From: Tardiphaga sp.
GTDB taxonomy: Bacteria; Pseudomonadota; Alphaproteobacteria; Rhizobiales; Xanthobacteraceae
DNA length: 64,000 bases
Reading direction: 5' to 3'
NCBI GenBank assembly: GCA_030147505.1
Contig: JASBVG010000062.1
Coordinates: 1-64,000, forward strand
Made by a program: the position numbers and the translations under genes. Positions 1-9,285 of this stretch are shown piece after piece (position 1 is the stretch's first letter; each line of letters opens with the position of its first letter). The notes under the pieces are model-generated. The model was not told the DNA's origin. It worked only from the letters and a program-made list of their open reading frames with translations, and ran no database searches.

Positions 1-1
1 G

Positions 2-298
2 ACGGCCATGGTGATCGACTCCAAGGAGTGCTACGAGGTCAACATCTTCGACTAGCGCCCCGACCCGACCTATGGCACCGGCGCCATCGTCGATGTGGCC
101 AAGGTCAACCCGATGCCGAAAGCGGCGGGCAAGTGGAACACCTACGAGATCACCGCCAAGGGGCCGAAGATGACGGTCATCCTGAACGGCCAGAAGACCG
201 CGGATGTCGAGGACGGCAAACTCGCCAGCGGCCCGATTGCCCTGCAATACGGTTCCGGCGTGGTGAAATTCCGCAAGGTGCAGATCAAGGAGCTGTGA
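2..298 (+). pseudogene. DUF1080 (3-keto-disaccharide hydrolase-like) fragment with in-frame stop
   Basis: The window opens inside a gene whose translation in frame 2 reads as the C-terminal half of a DUF1080 beta-sandwich domain, with the stretches CYEVNIFD, YGTGAI, WNTYEI, VILNGQK and GPIALQY. An amber codon at 53-55 interrupts the domain just after NIFD, where the family usually has a Gln (NIFDQRPD-type). Homology continues in the same frame to the natural stop at 296-298. A single C-to-T change (CAG to TAG) would explain it. The 5' end is outside the window, so this is either a broken gene or a sequencing error. DUF1080 proteins are often periplasmic and carbohydrate-related; the function here is not otherwise visible. 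Confidence 0.75.
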
Positions 299-372
299 TG
301 CGCCAAGGCGGACGGAGTGTCGCCAAATCCGCGACTACTCCTGCCCGGCTTTTTCCTGCTATGGTGCCAGCC

Positions 373-1290
373 ATGAGCTGGCACCCTTCCAACGACCCCA
401 TTCTCGGCGATCCCTTCACCTGCGACGCGCTTGAGCTCGCCATCGTCCCGCGCACGCGCGACCTTGGTGACGGCTTTGCCGTCCGCCGCGCGCTGCCGCA
501 TGGCAAGCGGCAGATGGTCGGGCCCTTCATCTTCTTCGATCATTTCGGGCCGATGCAGTTCATCGCCGGCAAGGGCATGGATGTGCGGCCACACCCGCAT
601 ATCGGCCTCGCTACCGTCACCTATCTGTTCGACGGCGCCATCATGCATCGCGACAGCGAGGGCAATGTGCGCGAGATCCAGCCGGGCGCCATGAACCTGA
701 TGACCGCCGGCCGCGGTATCGCCCATTCCGAACGCACCCCCGACGTGCAGCGTGCCAACGGCCAGAAGATGCTGGGCCTCCAAAGCTGGATCGCGCTGCC
801 GGCCGGCTCGGAAGAGATCGATCCCTCATTCCAGCACTACGGCGCTGACAGCCTGCCGACCGTTCAGGACAAGGGCTTTTCGGCCCGCATCATCGCCGGC
901 AAGGCGTTCGGGAAGGCTTCGCCGGTCTCGATGGTCTCACCGTGGTTCTATGTCGAGGTCACGGCCGCCGCCGGCGCCACGCTGCCGCTCGACCCCGATC
1001 ATGAGGAACGCGCAATCTATGTGGTGGATGGCGAAATCGACATCGCCGGCGACCGCCATGAAGGCCCGAAGTTGCTGATCTTCCGCCCCGGCGACGAAAT
1101 CACCATCAAGGTGCAGCGCGACACCCGCATGATGTTCCTCGGCGGCGATGCGCTGGAAGGGCCACGGCATCTGTGGTGGAATTTCGTGTCCTCCAGCAAG
1201 GAGCGCATCGAGCAGGCGAAAGAGGACTGGAAGACCGGCCGCTTCGCCCATGTGCCCGACGAACACGAATTTATCCCGCTGCCGGAATAG
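373..1290 (+). CDS. Pirin family protein
   Basis: A 305-residue pirin, a bicupin protein with an N-terminal metal-binding cupin. Pirins act variously as quercetin 2,3-dioxygenase-like enzymes or as redox-sensing co-regulators. The metal-site region is visible as [15 protein letters not shown] followed by IMHRDSEGN, and [11 protein letters not shown] supplies the further conserved His and Glu. The second cupin half runs to the C-terminus. ATG 373 (MSWHPSN) is chosen because the family starts close to this point; ATG 361 is four codons upstream and equally open. No strong ribosome-binding site is visible for either. The reading frame stays open further upstream only by overlapping the DUF1080 remnant. 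Confidence 0.88.
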   Translation: MSWHPSNDPILGDPFTCDALELAIVPRTRDLGDGFAVRRALPHGKRQMVGPFIFFDHFGPMQFIAGKGMDVRPHPHIGLATVTYLFDGAIMHRDSEGNVREIQPGAMNLMTAGRGIAHSERTPDVQRANGQKMLGLQSWIALPAGSEEIDPSFQHYGADSLPTVQDKGFSARIIAGKAFGKASPVSMVSPWFYVEVTAAAGATLPLDPDHEERAIYVVDGEIDIAGDRHEGPKLLIFRPGDEITIKVQRDTRMMFLGGDALEGPRHLWWNFVSSSKERIEQAKEDWKTGRFAHVPDEHEFIPLPE

Positions 1291-1311
1291 GGTAACGTCG
1301 TCGCCACGACG

Positions 1312-1330
1312 CCCCGGCAAACGGCCGGGG
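1312..1330. other. G+C hairpin between pirin and purC
   Basis: A 7-bp perfect stem (CCCCGGC / GCCGGGG) with a 5-nt loop sits in the 64-bp gap between two same-strand genes. There is no T-tract after it, so it is a weak terminator candidate at best. Confidence 0.3.
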
Positions 1331-1354
1331 GCCCTGATTTCGAAAGTGACTGAC

Positions 1355-2272
1355 ATGACCACGATGGCCTCGAGTGACCTGCCCCTTCCGAAAATCGGAC
1401 GCGGCAAGGTCCGCGATATCTATTCCGTCGGCGAGGACCGCGTGCTGCTGCTCACCACCGACCGCATCAGCGCCTTCGACGTGGTCATGAACGAGACCAT
1501 CACGATGAAGGGCGCGGTGCTGACCCAGATCAGCGCCTGGTGGTTCAACCAGCTCAACGGCGTGGTGCCCCATCATATGCTTTCCGTCGATGCCGACGAG
1601 ATCATCAGCGAAGTGCGCGCTCTGGAAGGCCATCGCGACGCCATCGTCGGCCGCGCCATGCTGTGCAAGCGGACCACCGTCTTCCCGATCGAATGTGTGA
1701 TCCGTGGCTATATTTCCGGCTCGGCCTGGAAGGAATATGCCGCATCGGGTACGCTGGCCGGCGAGACGCTCGAAAGCGGCCTGGTCGAAAGCCAGAAATT
1801 CGCCCAGCCGGTGTTCAGCCCGGCCACCAAGGCCGAGACCGGCCATGACGAGAACATCACCATCGCCCGCATGCGCGAGATCGTCGGCGAGGAGGATGCC
1901 TTCACGCTGGAGAGCATGACCCGCGCCGTCTACACCCAAGGCGAGGAGATCGCCCGCGAGGCCGGTATCATCATCTGCGATACCAAGTTCGAATTCGGCC
2001 GCGACAAGTCCGGCCGCATCATTCTGATCGACGAGGTGATGACCCCCGACAGCTCGCGCTTCTGGGCGGCTGACGTCTACAAGCCGGGCCAGCCGCAGCC
2101 GAGCTTCGACAAGCAGCCGCTACGCGACTGGCTCGATGTGGAGCGCAAGGCCGGGCGCTGGAACGGCGAGGCCCCGCCGCCGACACTGCCGCAAGAGGTC
2201 ATCGACGCCACCAGCCAGCGCTATCTGGACGCCTATCGCCGCCTCACCGGGGCGGAACTCACTGTCGAATAG
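1355..2272 (+). CDS. purC: Phosphoribosylaminoimidazole-succinocarboxamide synthase
   Basis: SAICAR synthetase joins aspartate to CAIR with ATP in de novo purine synthesis, in the cytosol. The 305-residue product has the family hallmarks in order: [10 protein letters not shown] at the N-terminus, [10 protein letters not shown], the [11 protein letters not shown] segment, [15 protein letters not shown], and the acidic [10 protein letters not shown] ... [14 protein letters not shown] near the C-terminus. The length matches the longer class of PurC (about 300 residues) rather than the roughly 240-residue form. ATG 1355 gives the expected N-terminus; the frame is open further upstream only as overlap with pirin. 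It is a stand-alone gene, as often seen for one of the two purC paralogues in this family. Confidence 0.96.
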   Translation: MTTMASSDLPLPKIGRGKVRDIYSVGEDRVLLLTTDRISAFDVVMNETITMKGAVLTQISAWWFNQLNGVVPHHMLSVDADEIISEVRALEGHRDAIVGRAMLCKRTTVFPIECVIRGYISGSAWKEYAASGTLAGETLESGLVESQKFAQPVFSPATKAETGHDENITIARMREIVGEEDAFTLESMTRAVYTQGEEIAREAGIIICDTKFEFGRDKSGRIILIDEVMTPDSSRFWAADVYKPGQPQPSFDKQPLRDWLDVERKAGRWNGEAPPPTLPQEVIDATSQRYLDAYRRLTGAELTVE

Positions 2273-2414
2273 GCGCTTTCAGCGCGCCATCAGTAGAATT
2301 TCAGTGTCGGAAGATCGCGCACTCGTCTACCAGAGATGGCAGCGCATGCGCGGTCGCGTGCGTCCTGGAAGGTCGGCACGTGGGCAATCGAGGAATTGAG
2401 ACGCAGCTTTCCCT

Positions 2415-4625
2415 GTGCGAAAGCGACTGCGCGTGAGCAGTATCGCAATCATCCCCGCGAATATCCGTGGCTGGCGTAACGACCTGTTCAGTGGCGGCAT
2501 CGCCAGCGTCCTCACCATCAGCTTCGGCCTCTCCTATTCGGTTTTGATCTTTACGGGACCGCTGGCCTCCTTCCTGCCCTACGGGATCGCCGCGACCTTC
2601 ATTGCGGCTAGCGTGGCGGCCGCCGTCATCGCCCTCGGCAGCTCGTTCCCGTTCGCCATCGGCGGCCCCGAGAGCTCCACCGCCGCCGTGACGGCGATTC
2701 TGGCGGCAAACCTCGTCGAGCATATCGTCGCGCAATCCGAGCCGACCGCCCTGCTCGGGCCGGTGCTGATCACCCTGTCTGCCGCGACGATCATGACCGG
2801 GCTGGTGCTTTGCGGCCTCGGCATCACCCATATGGGCCGCGCCATCCGTTACGTGCCCTATCCGGTGATCGGCGGCTTTCTAGGCGCCACCGCCTGCCTG
2901 ATCGTGGCAGGCGGCTTGCAGGTCTCGACAGGTTTCAAGCTGCAAATCGCCAATCTCGGCAAGATCGCCACGCCGGTAGCGCTTTATGAGCTCTGCGCCG
3001 CCGGCGCGGTCGCTCTGGCGATCTACGCCATCTGGCACAAATCGCGGAAGCCGATGGCGCTGCCCGCGATCCTGCTCGCCAGCGTCGCCATCGCCCATCT
3101 CGTCTTCTGGCTGTCCGGCACAACGATTGTGGAGGCGCAGGCCATGGGCTGGACTTTTGCGTCGCCGCCCAAGGCAAGCCTGACGCTGCCCTGGACCTTT
3201 CTCGCCGAGCCCTATCCCTGGGATGCGCTGCCGGGCCTGATCGGCAATTTCATCGCCGTGATCTTCGTCACCGCGGTGAGCACCCTGTTCAACACCACCG
3301 GGATCGAAGTCGCGGCCCATCGCGAGGCCGATATCGAGCGTGAACTCAATGTCACCGGCGCCGCCAACATCCTCACAGGCCTGCTCGGCGGCTATGCCAG
3401 CTGCATCTCCATCAGCCGCTCGGTGCTCAATCTCAACAGCGGCGCCACCAGCCGCCTGTCCGGCATGACCGTCGCCGTGATCGCTGCCGCCATGCTGGTC
3501 GTCGATCCGACGCTGCTCGCTTACATGCCGCGCTTCGTGCTCGGCGGCCTTCTGCTCTATCTCGGCATGGAGCAACTGCATCGCTGGATCATCGATAGCC
3601 GCAAGCGGCTGTCGCTGCTCGACTATCTCTCGCTGATCGCGATCATCCTCATCATCGTCAAATGGGGATTCGTCGCCGGCGTCCTGATCGGCATCGTGAT
3701 TGGCTGCGCCACCTTTGCGCTCAGCGTCTCGCGCGTCTCCTCCATCAAATACGGCTTCGACGGCTCGGAATATCGCTCCTCGCTCGATCGATCGCTGGAA
3801 GACCAGCGCACGCTGATCGCGCACGGCAAGGAGATCCAGGGCCTCAACCTGCAGAGCTATCTGTTCTTCGGCTCTGCCAACCGGCTCTATCTACATGTGA
3901 AGACGCTGCTGCGCCGGCATCCGGAATGCCGCTATCTGGTGTTCGACTTCAAGCTCGTCACCGGTATCGATTCATCGGCGGCGCATTCCTTCGCCCAGAT
4001 CAAGCGCATCGCACGGGAGCACGGCACCACGCTGGTGTTGGCCAATCTGCATCCCGCCGCCAATCGCAACCTGCGCGCCAGCCTGTTCATCGACGACGAG
4101 GTGCGGATCGCAGCCGATCTCGATCGTGCGCTGGAATGGTGCGAGAACGAGGTGATTACGCAGCATCGCGGGCTCGCCGAGGAAGAGGCCAATCTGCGTG
4201 ACTGGTTCACGCGCATTCTGCGCACGCCGGAGGATGCAGAGGAGCTGATGCGCCGCTGCCAGCGCATGGAAGTCGTGGCCGGCGAAATCGTCGTCAACGC
4301 GGGCGACGCGGCCGAATGCATGCATTTCATTCTCGATGGCCGCCTCGGCATCATGGTGGCCGACGGCGACGGCCGTCTGACCCGTGTCCGCAGCCTCGGC
4401 CGTTACACCACGGTCGGCGAGATGGGCCTCGTCGCCTATGCGCCGCGCAGCGCAACGATCCAGGCCGAGATAGCGAGTATTCTTTATGTGCTGCGCGCGG
4501 ATGCGTTCGAAGACATCAAGGAGAACCATCCCGCGCTCAGCCAGAAGCTGCTGACCTATTTCGTCTCGGTGATGGCCGAACGGCTGGCGTTTGCGAGCCG
4601 GATGATCGCCGTGCTACGGCGCTGA
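2415..4625 (+). CDS. SulP family anion transporter with STAS and cyclic-nucleotide-binding domains
   Basis: A 736-residue inner-membrane protein. Residues about 20-430 form the SulP transport domain with many hydrophobic helices and the conserved IGGPESSTAAV segment. Residues about 468-565 form a STAS domain with DFKLVTGIDSSAAHSF at the usual nucleotide-interaction/phospho-Ser region. Residues about 615-700 resemble a cAMP/Crp-type sensor domain (GDAAECMHFILDG, TVGEMGLVAYAPRSATI). Typical SulP proteins end after STAS, so the appended CNB-like domain is the notable part and suggests gating by a nucleotide or other ligand. The start is GTG 2415; GTG 2433 is an alternative. The transported anion (sulfate, bicarbonate or other) cannot be told from sequence. 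Confidence 0.9.
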   Translation: MRKRLRVSSIAIIPANIRGWRNDLFSGGIASVLTISFGLSYSVLIFTGPLASFLPYGIAATFIAASVAAAVIALGSSFPFAIGGPESSTAAVTAILAANLVEHIVAQSEPTALLGPVLITLSAATIMTGLVLCGLGITHMGRAIRYVPYPVIGGFLGATACLIVAGGLQVSTGFKLQIANLGKIATPVALYELCAAGAVALAIYAIWHKSRKPMALPAILLASVAIAHLVFWLSGTTIVEAQAMGWTFASPPKASLTLPWTFLAEPYPWDALPGLIGNFIAVIFVTAVSTLFNTTGIEVAAHREADIERELNVTGAANILTGLLGGYASCISISRSVLNLNSGATSRLSGMTVAVIAAAMLVVDPTLLAYMPRFVLGGLLLYLGMEQLHRWIIDSRKRLSLLDYLSLIAIILIIVKWGFVAGVLIGIVIGCATFALSVSRVSSIKYGFDGSEYRSSLDRSLEDQRTLIAHGKEIQGLNLQSYLFFGSANRLYLHVKTLLRRHPECRYLVFDFKLVTGIDSSAAHSFAQIKRIAREHGTTLVLANLHPAANRNLRASLFIDDEVRIAADLDRALEWCENEVITQHRGLAEEEANLRDWFTRILRTPEDAEELMRRCQRMEVVAGEIVVNAGDAAECMHFILDGRLGIMVADGDGRLTRVRSLGRYTTVGEMGLVAYAPRSATIQAEIASILYVLRADAFEDIKENHPALSQKLLTYFVSVMAERLAFASRMIAVLRR

Positions 4626-4634
4626 GCAGTTAGC

Positions 4635-4663
4635 GTGATGCCCGGCACGAGGCCGGACATCAC
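4635..4663. terminator. REP-like hairpin between convergent genes
   Basis: The arms GTGATGCCCGGC and GCCGGACATCAC pair with a single mismatch around a short loop, in the gap between the SulP gene and gabD, which converge. It may act as a bidirectional terminator or be a short repetitive palindromic element. Confidence 0.5.
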
Positions 4664-4692
4664 ATACATTTCTGATGTCGAAGGCAGGAAAC

Positions 4693-6162
4693 TCAGATTC
4701 CCGACATCATGATGTATTTGATCTCGACATATTCTTCCATACCGTGACGGGAGCCTTCGCGGCCCAGACCCGACTCCTTCACACCGCCGAACGGCGCGAC
4801 TTCCGTGGTGATCAGGCCGGTATTGACGCCAACCATGCCGGACTCCAGCGCTTCCGCCACGCGCCAGACGCGGCCGAGATCGCGGGAATAGAAGTAGGAC
4901 GCCAGACCGAACGGCGACGCATTGCACATGGCGATGACGTCGGCTTCGTCCTTGAAACGGAACACCGGCGCAAGCGGACCGAAGGTTTCTTCCTGCGCGA
5001 CGATGGCATCCGGCTTCACATTGGCCAGCACGGTCGGCTCGAAAAACGTACCGCCCAGCGCATGGCGCTTGCCGCCGGTAACGATCCTGGCGCCGCCCTT
5101 CACCGCATCGGCGATGTGGCGCTCGACCTTCTCCACCGATTCCATGTTGATCAGCGGCCCCTGGGTAACGCCCTGCTCGGTGCCGTCGCCGATCTTCATG
5201 GCTGCCACCTTCTTCGACAGCTTCTCGACGAACTGGTCGTAAATGCCGTCCTGCGCGTAGAGGCGGTTCGCGCAAACGCAGGTCTGGCCCATGTTGCGAT
5301 ACTTGGAGACCATCGCGCCTTCGACGGCCGCATCGATATCGGCATCGTCGAACACCACGAAGGGCGCGTTACCGCCGAGTTCGAGGCCGAGTTTCTTCAC
5401 CCCCACCGAAGCCTGCTTGTAGAGGATCTTGCCGACTTCGGTCGAACCGGTGAAGCCGACGAAGCGCACCGCCGGATGCTCGCACAGCACGAGGCCGATT
5501 TCCGAAGCCTTGCCGGTGAGGATGTTGAGCACGCCTTTCGGCACACCAGCGCGCTCGGCGAGCTCGGCCAGCGCGAGCGCCGACAGCGGGGTCTCGTTGG
5601 CGGGCTTGAGCACCACAGTGCAGCCCGCGGCGAGCGCTGGCGACACCTTGCGGGTGATCATCGAGTTCGGGAAATTCCAGGGCGTGATGGCACCGCAAAC
5701 ACCGATCGGCTGCTTGATGGCCAGCAGGCGTGCATCGGCGCGCTGGGTCGGAATGGTCTCGCCGTAAACGCGGCGGGCTTCCTCCGCGAAGAATTCGATA
5801 TAGGCGGCGCCGATATCGACTTCGCCCAGCGCTTCGGCCAGCGGCTTGCCCTGCTCCGAGGTAAGGATCAGCGCGAGGTCTTCACGATTGGCGATGATCA
5901 GCTCGAACCACTTACGCAGGATGTTGGAGCGCTGCTTGGCGGTGAACTTGGCCCAGGCCGGGAAAGCCCTCTCGGCGGCGTCGACGGCCTGCGTCGTTTC
6001 CTTGGCGCCGAAATTCGGCACCTTGGCGATCTCGGCCATGTTGACCGGATTGGTGACCACAGTCTCCCCAGTGCCGACCCAGGCTCCGTCGATGTAGCAC
6101 TTGTCGCGCAGCAGCGAAGGATCCTTCAGGCGGGCGGCAAACGAGGAAGTGGTCGACGACAT
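4693..6162 (-). CDS. gabD: Succinate-semialdehyde dehydrogenase (NAD(P)+)
   Basis: Aldehyde dehydrogenase superfamily member that oxidises succinate semialdehyde to succinate in the GABA shunt. The 489-residue product has ITPWNFPNSMITRK, the cofactor loop FTGSTEVGK, the catalytic base region LELGGNAPF and the nucleophile Cys295 in GQTCVCANR. The double-Cys pattern with Gln-Thr is typical of GabD, and the C-terminal PFGGVKESGLGREGS is also typical. ATG at 6160-6162 is preceded by AGGAGAAC at good spacing, so the 16 extra N-terminal residues that the open frame allows are rejected. It stands alone; no GABA transaminase is adjacent. Confidence 0.94.
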   Translation of the reverse strand: MSSTTSSFAARLKDPSLLRDKCYIDGAWVGTGETVVTNPVNMAEIAKVPNFGAKETTQAVDAAERAFPAWAKFTAKQRSNILRKWFELIIANREDLALILTSEQGKPLAEALGEVDIGAAYIEFFAEEARRVYGETIPTQRADARLLAIKQPIGVCGAITPWNFPNSMITRKVSPALAAGCTVVLKPANETPLSALALAELAERAGVPKGVLNILTGKASEIGLVLCEHPAVRFVGFTGSTEVGKILYKQASVGVKKLGLELGGNAPFVVFDDADIDAAVEGAMVSKYRNMGQTCVCANRLYAQDGIYDQFVEKLSKKVAAMKIGDGTEQGVTQGPLINMESVEKVERHIADAVKGGARIVTGGKRHALGGTFFEPTVLANVKPDAIVAQEETFGPLAPVFRFKDEADVIAMCNASPFGLASYFYSRDLGRVWRVAEALESGMVGVNTGLITTEVAPFGGVKESGLGREGSRHGMEEYVEIKYIMMSGI

Positions 6163-6278
6163 GGGCTGTTCTCCTGCGGAAAATGTCGCGGACGTATAGC
6201 CGCCGAACAATGCCGGAGTACAGGCCCGATTGCCCTCGCGCGGCGAATGGCAGCTATCGCGACCGGAGCCGTCCGCGA

Positions 6279-6608
6279 TCAGGCAGCGCCGCGCATATAG
6301 GCTTCGCGCCTGTCGATCATACGCTCGAAAGCAATCTTCGCGGTAGCGCGGCTGGAGGTTGGGAAGGTCCTGTATTCGAGATCCGGCAGCATGGCTGCAT
6401 CGCGGCGTCCGAACCAGGAAATGAATGATTTTGACGGCGCCGAGATTTTCGCAAGCGCCTGGGCCAGATTGTCAGTGGCCTCGAAGGCGAACAAAGCACC
6501 CGTTTGAGCGACCCTGACTTCGAACAGACCCGCACCGATCGGAGCTTCGATGATCTCTCCACGCGATGCGCGGGGATAGCGCTTCCACTCGGTCCAGTTC
6601 GCAATCAT
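6279..6608 (-). CDS. Hypothetical protein, possibly degenerate GIY-YIG-like fold
   Basis: A 109-residue protein of unknown function. ATG at 6606-6608 has a GGAG ribosome-binding site 8-9 bases upstream and is preferred over the upstream in-frame ATG at 6644. The arrangement GLFEVRV - 7 residues - LFAFEATDNLAQAL, with a later LEYRTF...SSRATAKIAFERMI segment, recalls the first two strands and helix of GIY-YIG domains. However, the catalytic tyrosines are Phe, so nuclease activity is not expected. This reading is inference only. It lies downstream of gabD's start and shares the divergent region with the hydrolase gene at 6877. Confidence 0.6.
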   Translation of the reverse strand: MIANWTEWKRYPRASRGEIIEAPIGAGLFEVRVAQTGALFAFEATDNLAQALAKISAPSKSFISWFGRRDAAMLPDLEYRTFPTSSRATAKIAFERMIDRREAYMRGAA

Positions 6609-6658
6609 AAGTCGTACTCCGCAGCCCTGCGCTGCATCTGCCATACTTGTTAGTGTCG

Positions 6659-6670
6659 GAAAGCGCTTTC
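6659..6670. promoter_or_regulatory. Perfect 12-bp palindrome of LacI-operator type
   Basis: GAAAGCGCTTTC is a perfect dyad with a central CG, the form recognised by LacI/GalR-family regulators. It lies 51 bp upstream of the small gene starting at 6608, in the divergent gap before the hydrolase gene. No LacI-type gene is in the window. Confidence 0.4.
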
Positions 6671-6876
6671 ACGTTCAGGACGAATTTTGAACATGGCTGC
6701 GCCGATTTTGTTCCCGAGGGGATCGTTTGACCGTCACATAAAGCTAAATGGGTGTGACGAAGCGCCAAAACCAGCGACTTTTAATCACTTCCAGGAGATC
6801 ACCCGCTTCCGCGCTGCATCGGAAAGCCGGTAACATGATCCAAAACAACCTTTGAACGTATATTGGGAGGACATCC

Positions 6877-8061
6877 ATGCCGTCCAGCGCGGATATCGAC
6901 GTGATCATGCAGAACGCCTGCGACAGCGGCGCCATTCCCGGCGCAGTCGCGATGGCCGCGACCCGCGATGACGTGATCTACCAAGGCGCCTTCGGCAAAC
7001 GTAACATCGCCGAGGATGCCGCGATGACCGCCGACAGCGTGTTCTGGATTGCCTCGATGACCAAGGCGATCACCGCGACGGCGGCGATGCAGCTCGTCGA
7101 ACGCGGCAGGCTGTCGCTGGATGCGCCGATCGGCGAGGTGCTGCCCGACCTCTCGGCGATCCAGGTACTGGAAGGTTTTGACCGCGACGGCGAGCCGCTG
7201 CTTCGCCCGGCGCGGCGGCCGATCACACTGCGGCAGCTGCTCACCCATACCGCCGGCTTCTGCTACGACATGATGAACGCCGATATGGGCCGCTGGCTGG
7301 AGAAGACGGGTACGCCCGTATTCCGCACCGGCCTCAATGCCGCGATGCGTGTGCCGATCATGACCGATCCCGGTACGCGCTGGGAATACGGCACCAATAT
7401 CGACTTTGTCGGCAAGGCTGTGGAAGCAGCGAGCGGGCAACGGTTGGATCACTATTTCCGCGAGCACATTCTAGATCCGCTGGGGATGTCCGACACGGCG
7501 TTCCCGATCGGCGGCGCGCAGCGCCAGCGGCTGGTGAAAGTGCACCGGCGCAATTCCGACGGCTCGCTGACTCCAATCGACTTCGAGATCAAGCAGGACC
7601 CGGAATTCTTCGCCGGTGGCGGCGGCCTTTACGGCACCGCACCGGACTACATCAAATTCACGCGGATGATACTCAACAAGGGCACTGGCAACGGCAACCA
7701 TGTACTCGCGCCAGAAACTGTCGCGCTGATGAGCGAGAACCATATCGGCGATCTTCATGTCACGCCGATGCTCTCGGCACTGCCGGCCGTCGCCAACGAT
7801 GCCGAACTCTGTCCCGGCATCGAAAAGAAACATGGCCTCAGCTTCGTGATCAACATGGCTGCGACGCCCGAAGGCCGCAGCGCCGGCAGCCTGGCATGGG
7901 CTGGACTTGCCAACACCTATTACTGGATCGACCCGGTGCGGGACGTCACCGGCGTGATCCTGATGCAGGTGCTGCCCTTTGCGGACCGCGCCTGCCTTCA
8001 GGTGTTTTCGGACTTCGAACGCGCCGTTTATGCAGGACTGGGCACGAGGCAAGCGGCGTAG
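6877..8061 (+). CDS. Serine hydrolase, class C beta-lactamase fold (EstB-type esterase-like)
   Basis: A 394-residue protein of the beta-lactamase/penicillin-binding fold. The nucleophile motif SMTK is at residues 60-63 and the YxN-type motif YGTN at 171-174; the LTHTAGF block typical of the EstB/LovD/6-aminohexanoate hydrolase branch is also present. There is no clear signal peptide, so it is probably cytoplasmic and an esterase or amidase rather than an antibiotic-degrading enzyme. GGGAGGA precedes ATG 6877 at ideal spacing. Its stop lies only 2 bp from the convergent hppD stop. The substrate is unknown. Confidence 0.85.
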   Translation: MPSSADIDVIMQNACDSGAIPGAVAMAATRDDVIYQGAFGKRNIAEDAAMTADSVFWIASMTKAITATAAMQLVERGRLSLDAPIGEVLPDLSAIQVLEGFDRDGEPLLRPARRPITLRQLLTHTAGFCYDMMNADMGRWLEKTGTPVFRTGLNAAMRVPIMTDPGTRWEYGTNIDFVGKAVEAASGQRLDHYFREHILDPLGMSDTAFPIGGAQRQRLVKVHRRNSDGSLTPIDFEIKQDPEFFAGGGGLYGTAPDYIKFTRMILNKGTGNGNHVLAPETVALMSENHIGDLHVTPMLSALPAVANDAELCPGIEKKHGLSFVINMAATPEGRSAGSLAWAGLANTYYWIDPVRDVTGVILMQVLPFADRACLQVFSDFERAVYAGLGTRQAA

Positions 8062-8063
8062 CG

Positions 8064-9188
8064 TTACGCCGCACTCTTGTCGGCGACATGCAACACGCCG
8101 CGCCGGATCTGATCCTCCTCGATCGATTCGAACAGCGCCTTGAAATTGCCTTCGCCAAAACCATCATCGCCCTTGCGCTGAATGAATTCGAAAAAGATAG
8201 GGCCGATGGCATTGGCGGAGAATATCTGCAGCAGCACCTTGGTCTCGCCGCCGTCAACCACACCTTCACCGTCGATGAGAATGCCGTTCTTCTGCAGGCG
8301 CGGCACGTCCTCGCCATGTTTCGGCAGGCGCGTATCGATCTTTTCGAAATAGGTCTCCGGCGGTGACGGCATGAACGGCAGCCCGTCGGCGCGCAGGCGT
8401 TCGATGGTGGTGTAGATATCCGTCACACCGCAGGCGATGTGCTGGATGCCTTCACCGCGATAGATGTTGAGATATTCCTCGATCTGACCGCTATCGCCGG
8501 CGTCCTCGTTGATCGGAATGCGGATTTTGCCGTCCGGGCTGGTCAGCGCTCGCGAGAACAGCCCGGAGGCGCGGCCCTCGATATCGAAGAAGCGGATCTG
8601 GCGAAAGTTAAACAGCTTCTCATAGAAGCCCGTCCACACATCCATGCGGCCGCGATGAACGTTGTGGGTGAGGTGATCAAGATAGAACAGGCCAGCACCG
8701 GCTGGACGCGGGTTCTTGGCGCCAAGCCATTCGAATTCGAGGTCATAGGCAGAGCCCTTGGCGCCATAGCGATCGACAAAATAGAGCAGGCTACCGCCGA
8801 TACCCTTGATGGCATGAACGTCGAGGGTCTTTTCAGACACGCTCACATCGGCCGGCTCGGCACCTAGAGCGATGGCGCGCTCATAGGCCTTTCGTGCATC
8901 GACGACGCGGAAGGCCATGGAAGGCGCGCAGGGACCATGCGCGGCGACGAATTTGAAGCCGTGGGTGCCAGGCTCTTCGTTCACGAGATAGTTGATGTCG
9001 CCCTGGCGATAGACCGTGATCTTCTTGGTCTTGTGCGTCGCGACGGGCGCATAGCCCATCAGCTTGAACAGCGCATGCAATTGTCCGGGATCGGGATGGG
9101 CGTATTCGACGAATTCGAAGCCGTCGGTGCCCATCGGGTTGTCGGCCGAAATCGTGGCGGCCGGCGCGTCGTGCGGAAACGGACCCAT
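8064..9188 (-). CDS. hppD: 4-hydroxyphenylpyruvate dioxygenase
   Basis: Converts 4-hydroxyphenylpyruvate to homogentisate in tyrosine catabolism using non-haem Fe(II). The 374-residue product shows the three iron ligands in their usual contexts: His in LDHLTHNVHRG, His in IQHIACGV and Glu in IFFEFIQRKGDDGFGEGN. Two vicinal-oxygen-chelate domains make up the protein. ATG at 9186-9188 (MGPFPHDAP) is preceded by GGGAGAAC at good spacing; upstream in-frame starts are rejected. It is divergent from an Lrp/AsnC regulator gene, with a perfect inverted repeat in between, and that regulator is its likely controller. Confidence 0.96.
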   Translation of the reverse strand: MGPFPHDAPAATISADNPMGTDGFEFVEYAHPDPGQLHALFKLMGYAPVATHKTKKITVYRQGDINYLVNEEPGTHGFKFVAAHGPCAPSMAFRVVDARKAYERAIALGAEPADVSVSEKTLDVHAIKGIGGSLLYFVDRYGAKGSAYDLEFEWLGAKNPRPAGAGLFYLDHLTHNVHRGRMDVWTGFYEKLFNFRQIRFFDIEGRASGLFSRALTSPDGKIRIPINEDAGDSGQIEEYLNIYRGEGIQHIACGVTDIYTTIERLRADGLPFMPSPPETYFEKIDTRLPKHGEDVPRLQKNGILIDGEGVVDGGETKVLLQIFSANAIGPIFFEFIQRKGDDGFGEGNFKALFESIEEDQIRRGVLHVADKSAA

Positions 9189-9285
9189 CGTGTTCTCCCT
9201 GATTGCTGCGGACATATGTCGCTTGAGGGCAGTCTGAGGTATCGGGGGCGCAAGGTGCGTGCAATCTGGACTGCAAAATGTCATG

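Noticed and set aside
28..372. Upstream extension of the pirin frame to GTG 28
   Set aside because: It overlaps the DUF1080 remnant in another frame and lacks pirin-like sequence; ATG 361/373 matches the family N-terminus.
4675..6300. 541-residue open frame on the plus strand
   Set aside because: It is the antisense shadow of gabD; the translation is His/Arg/Gly-rich with no family resemblance, while the minus strand encodes a full aldehyde dehydrogenase.
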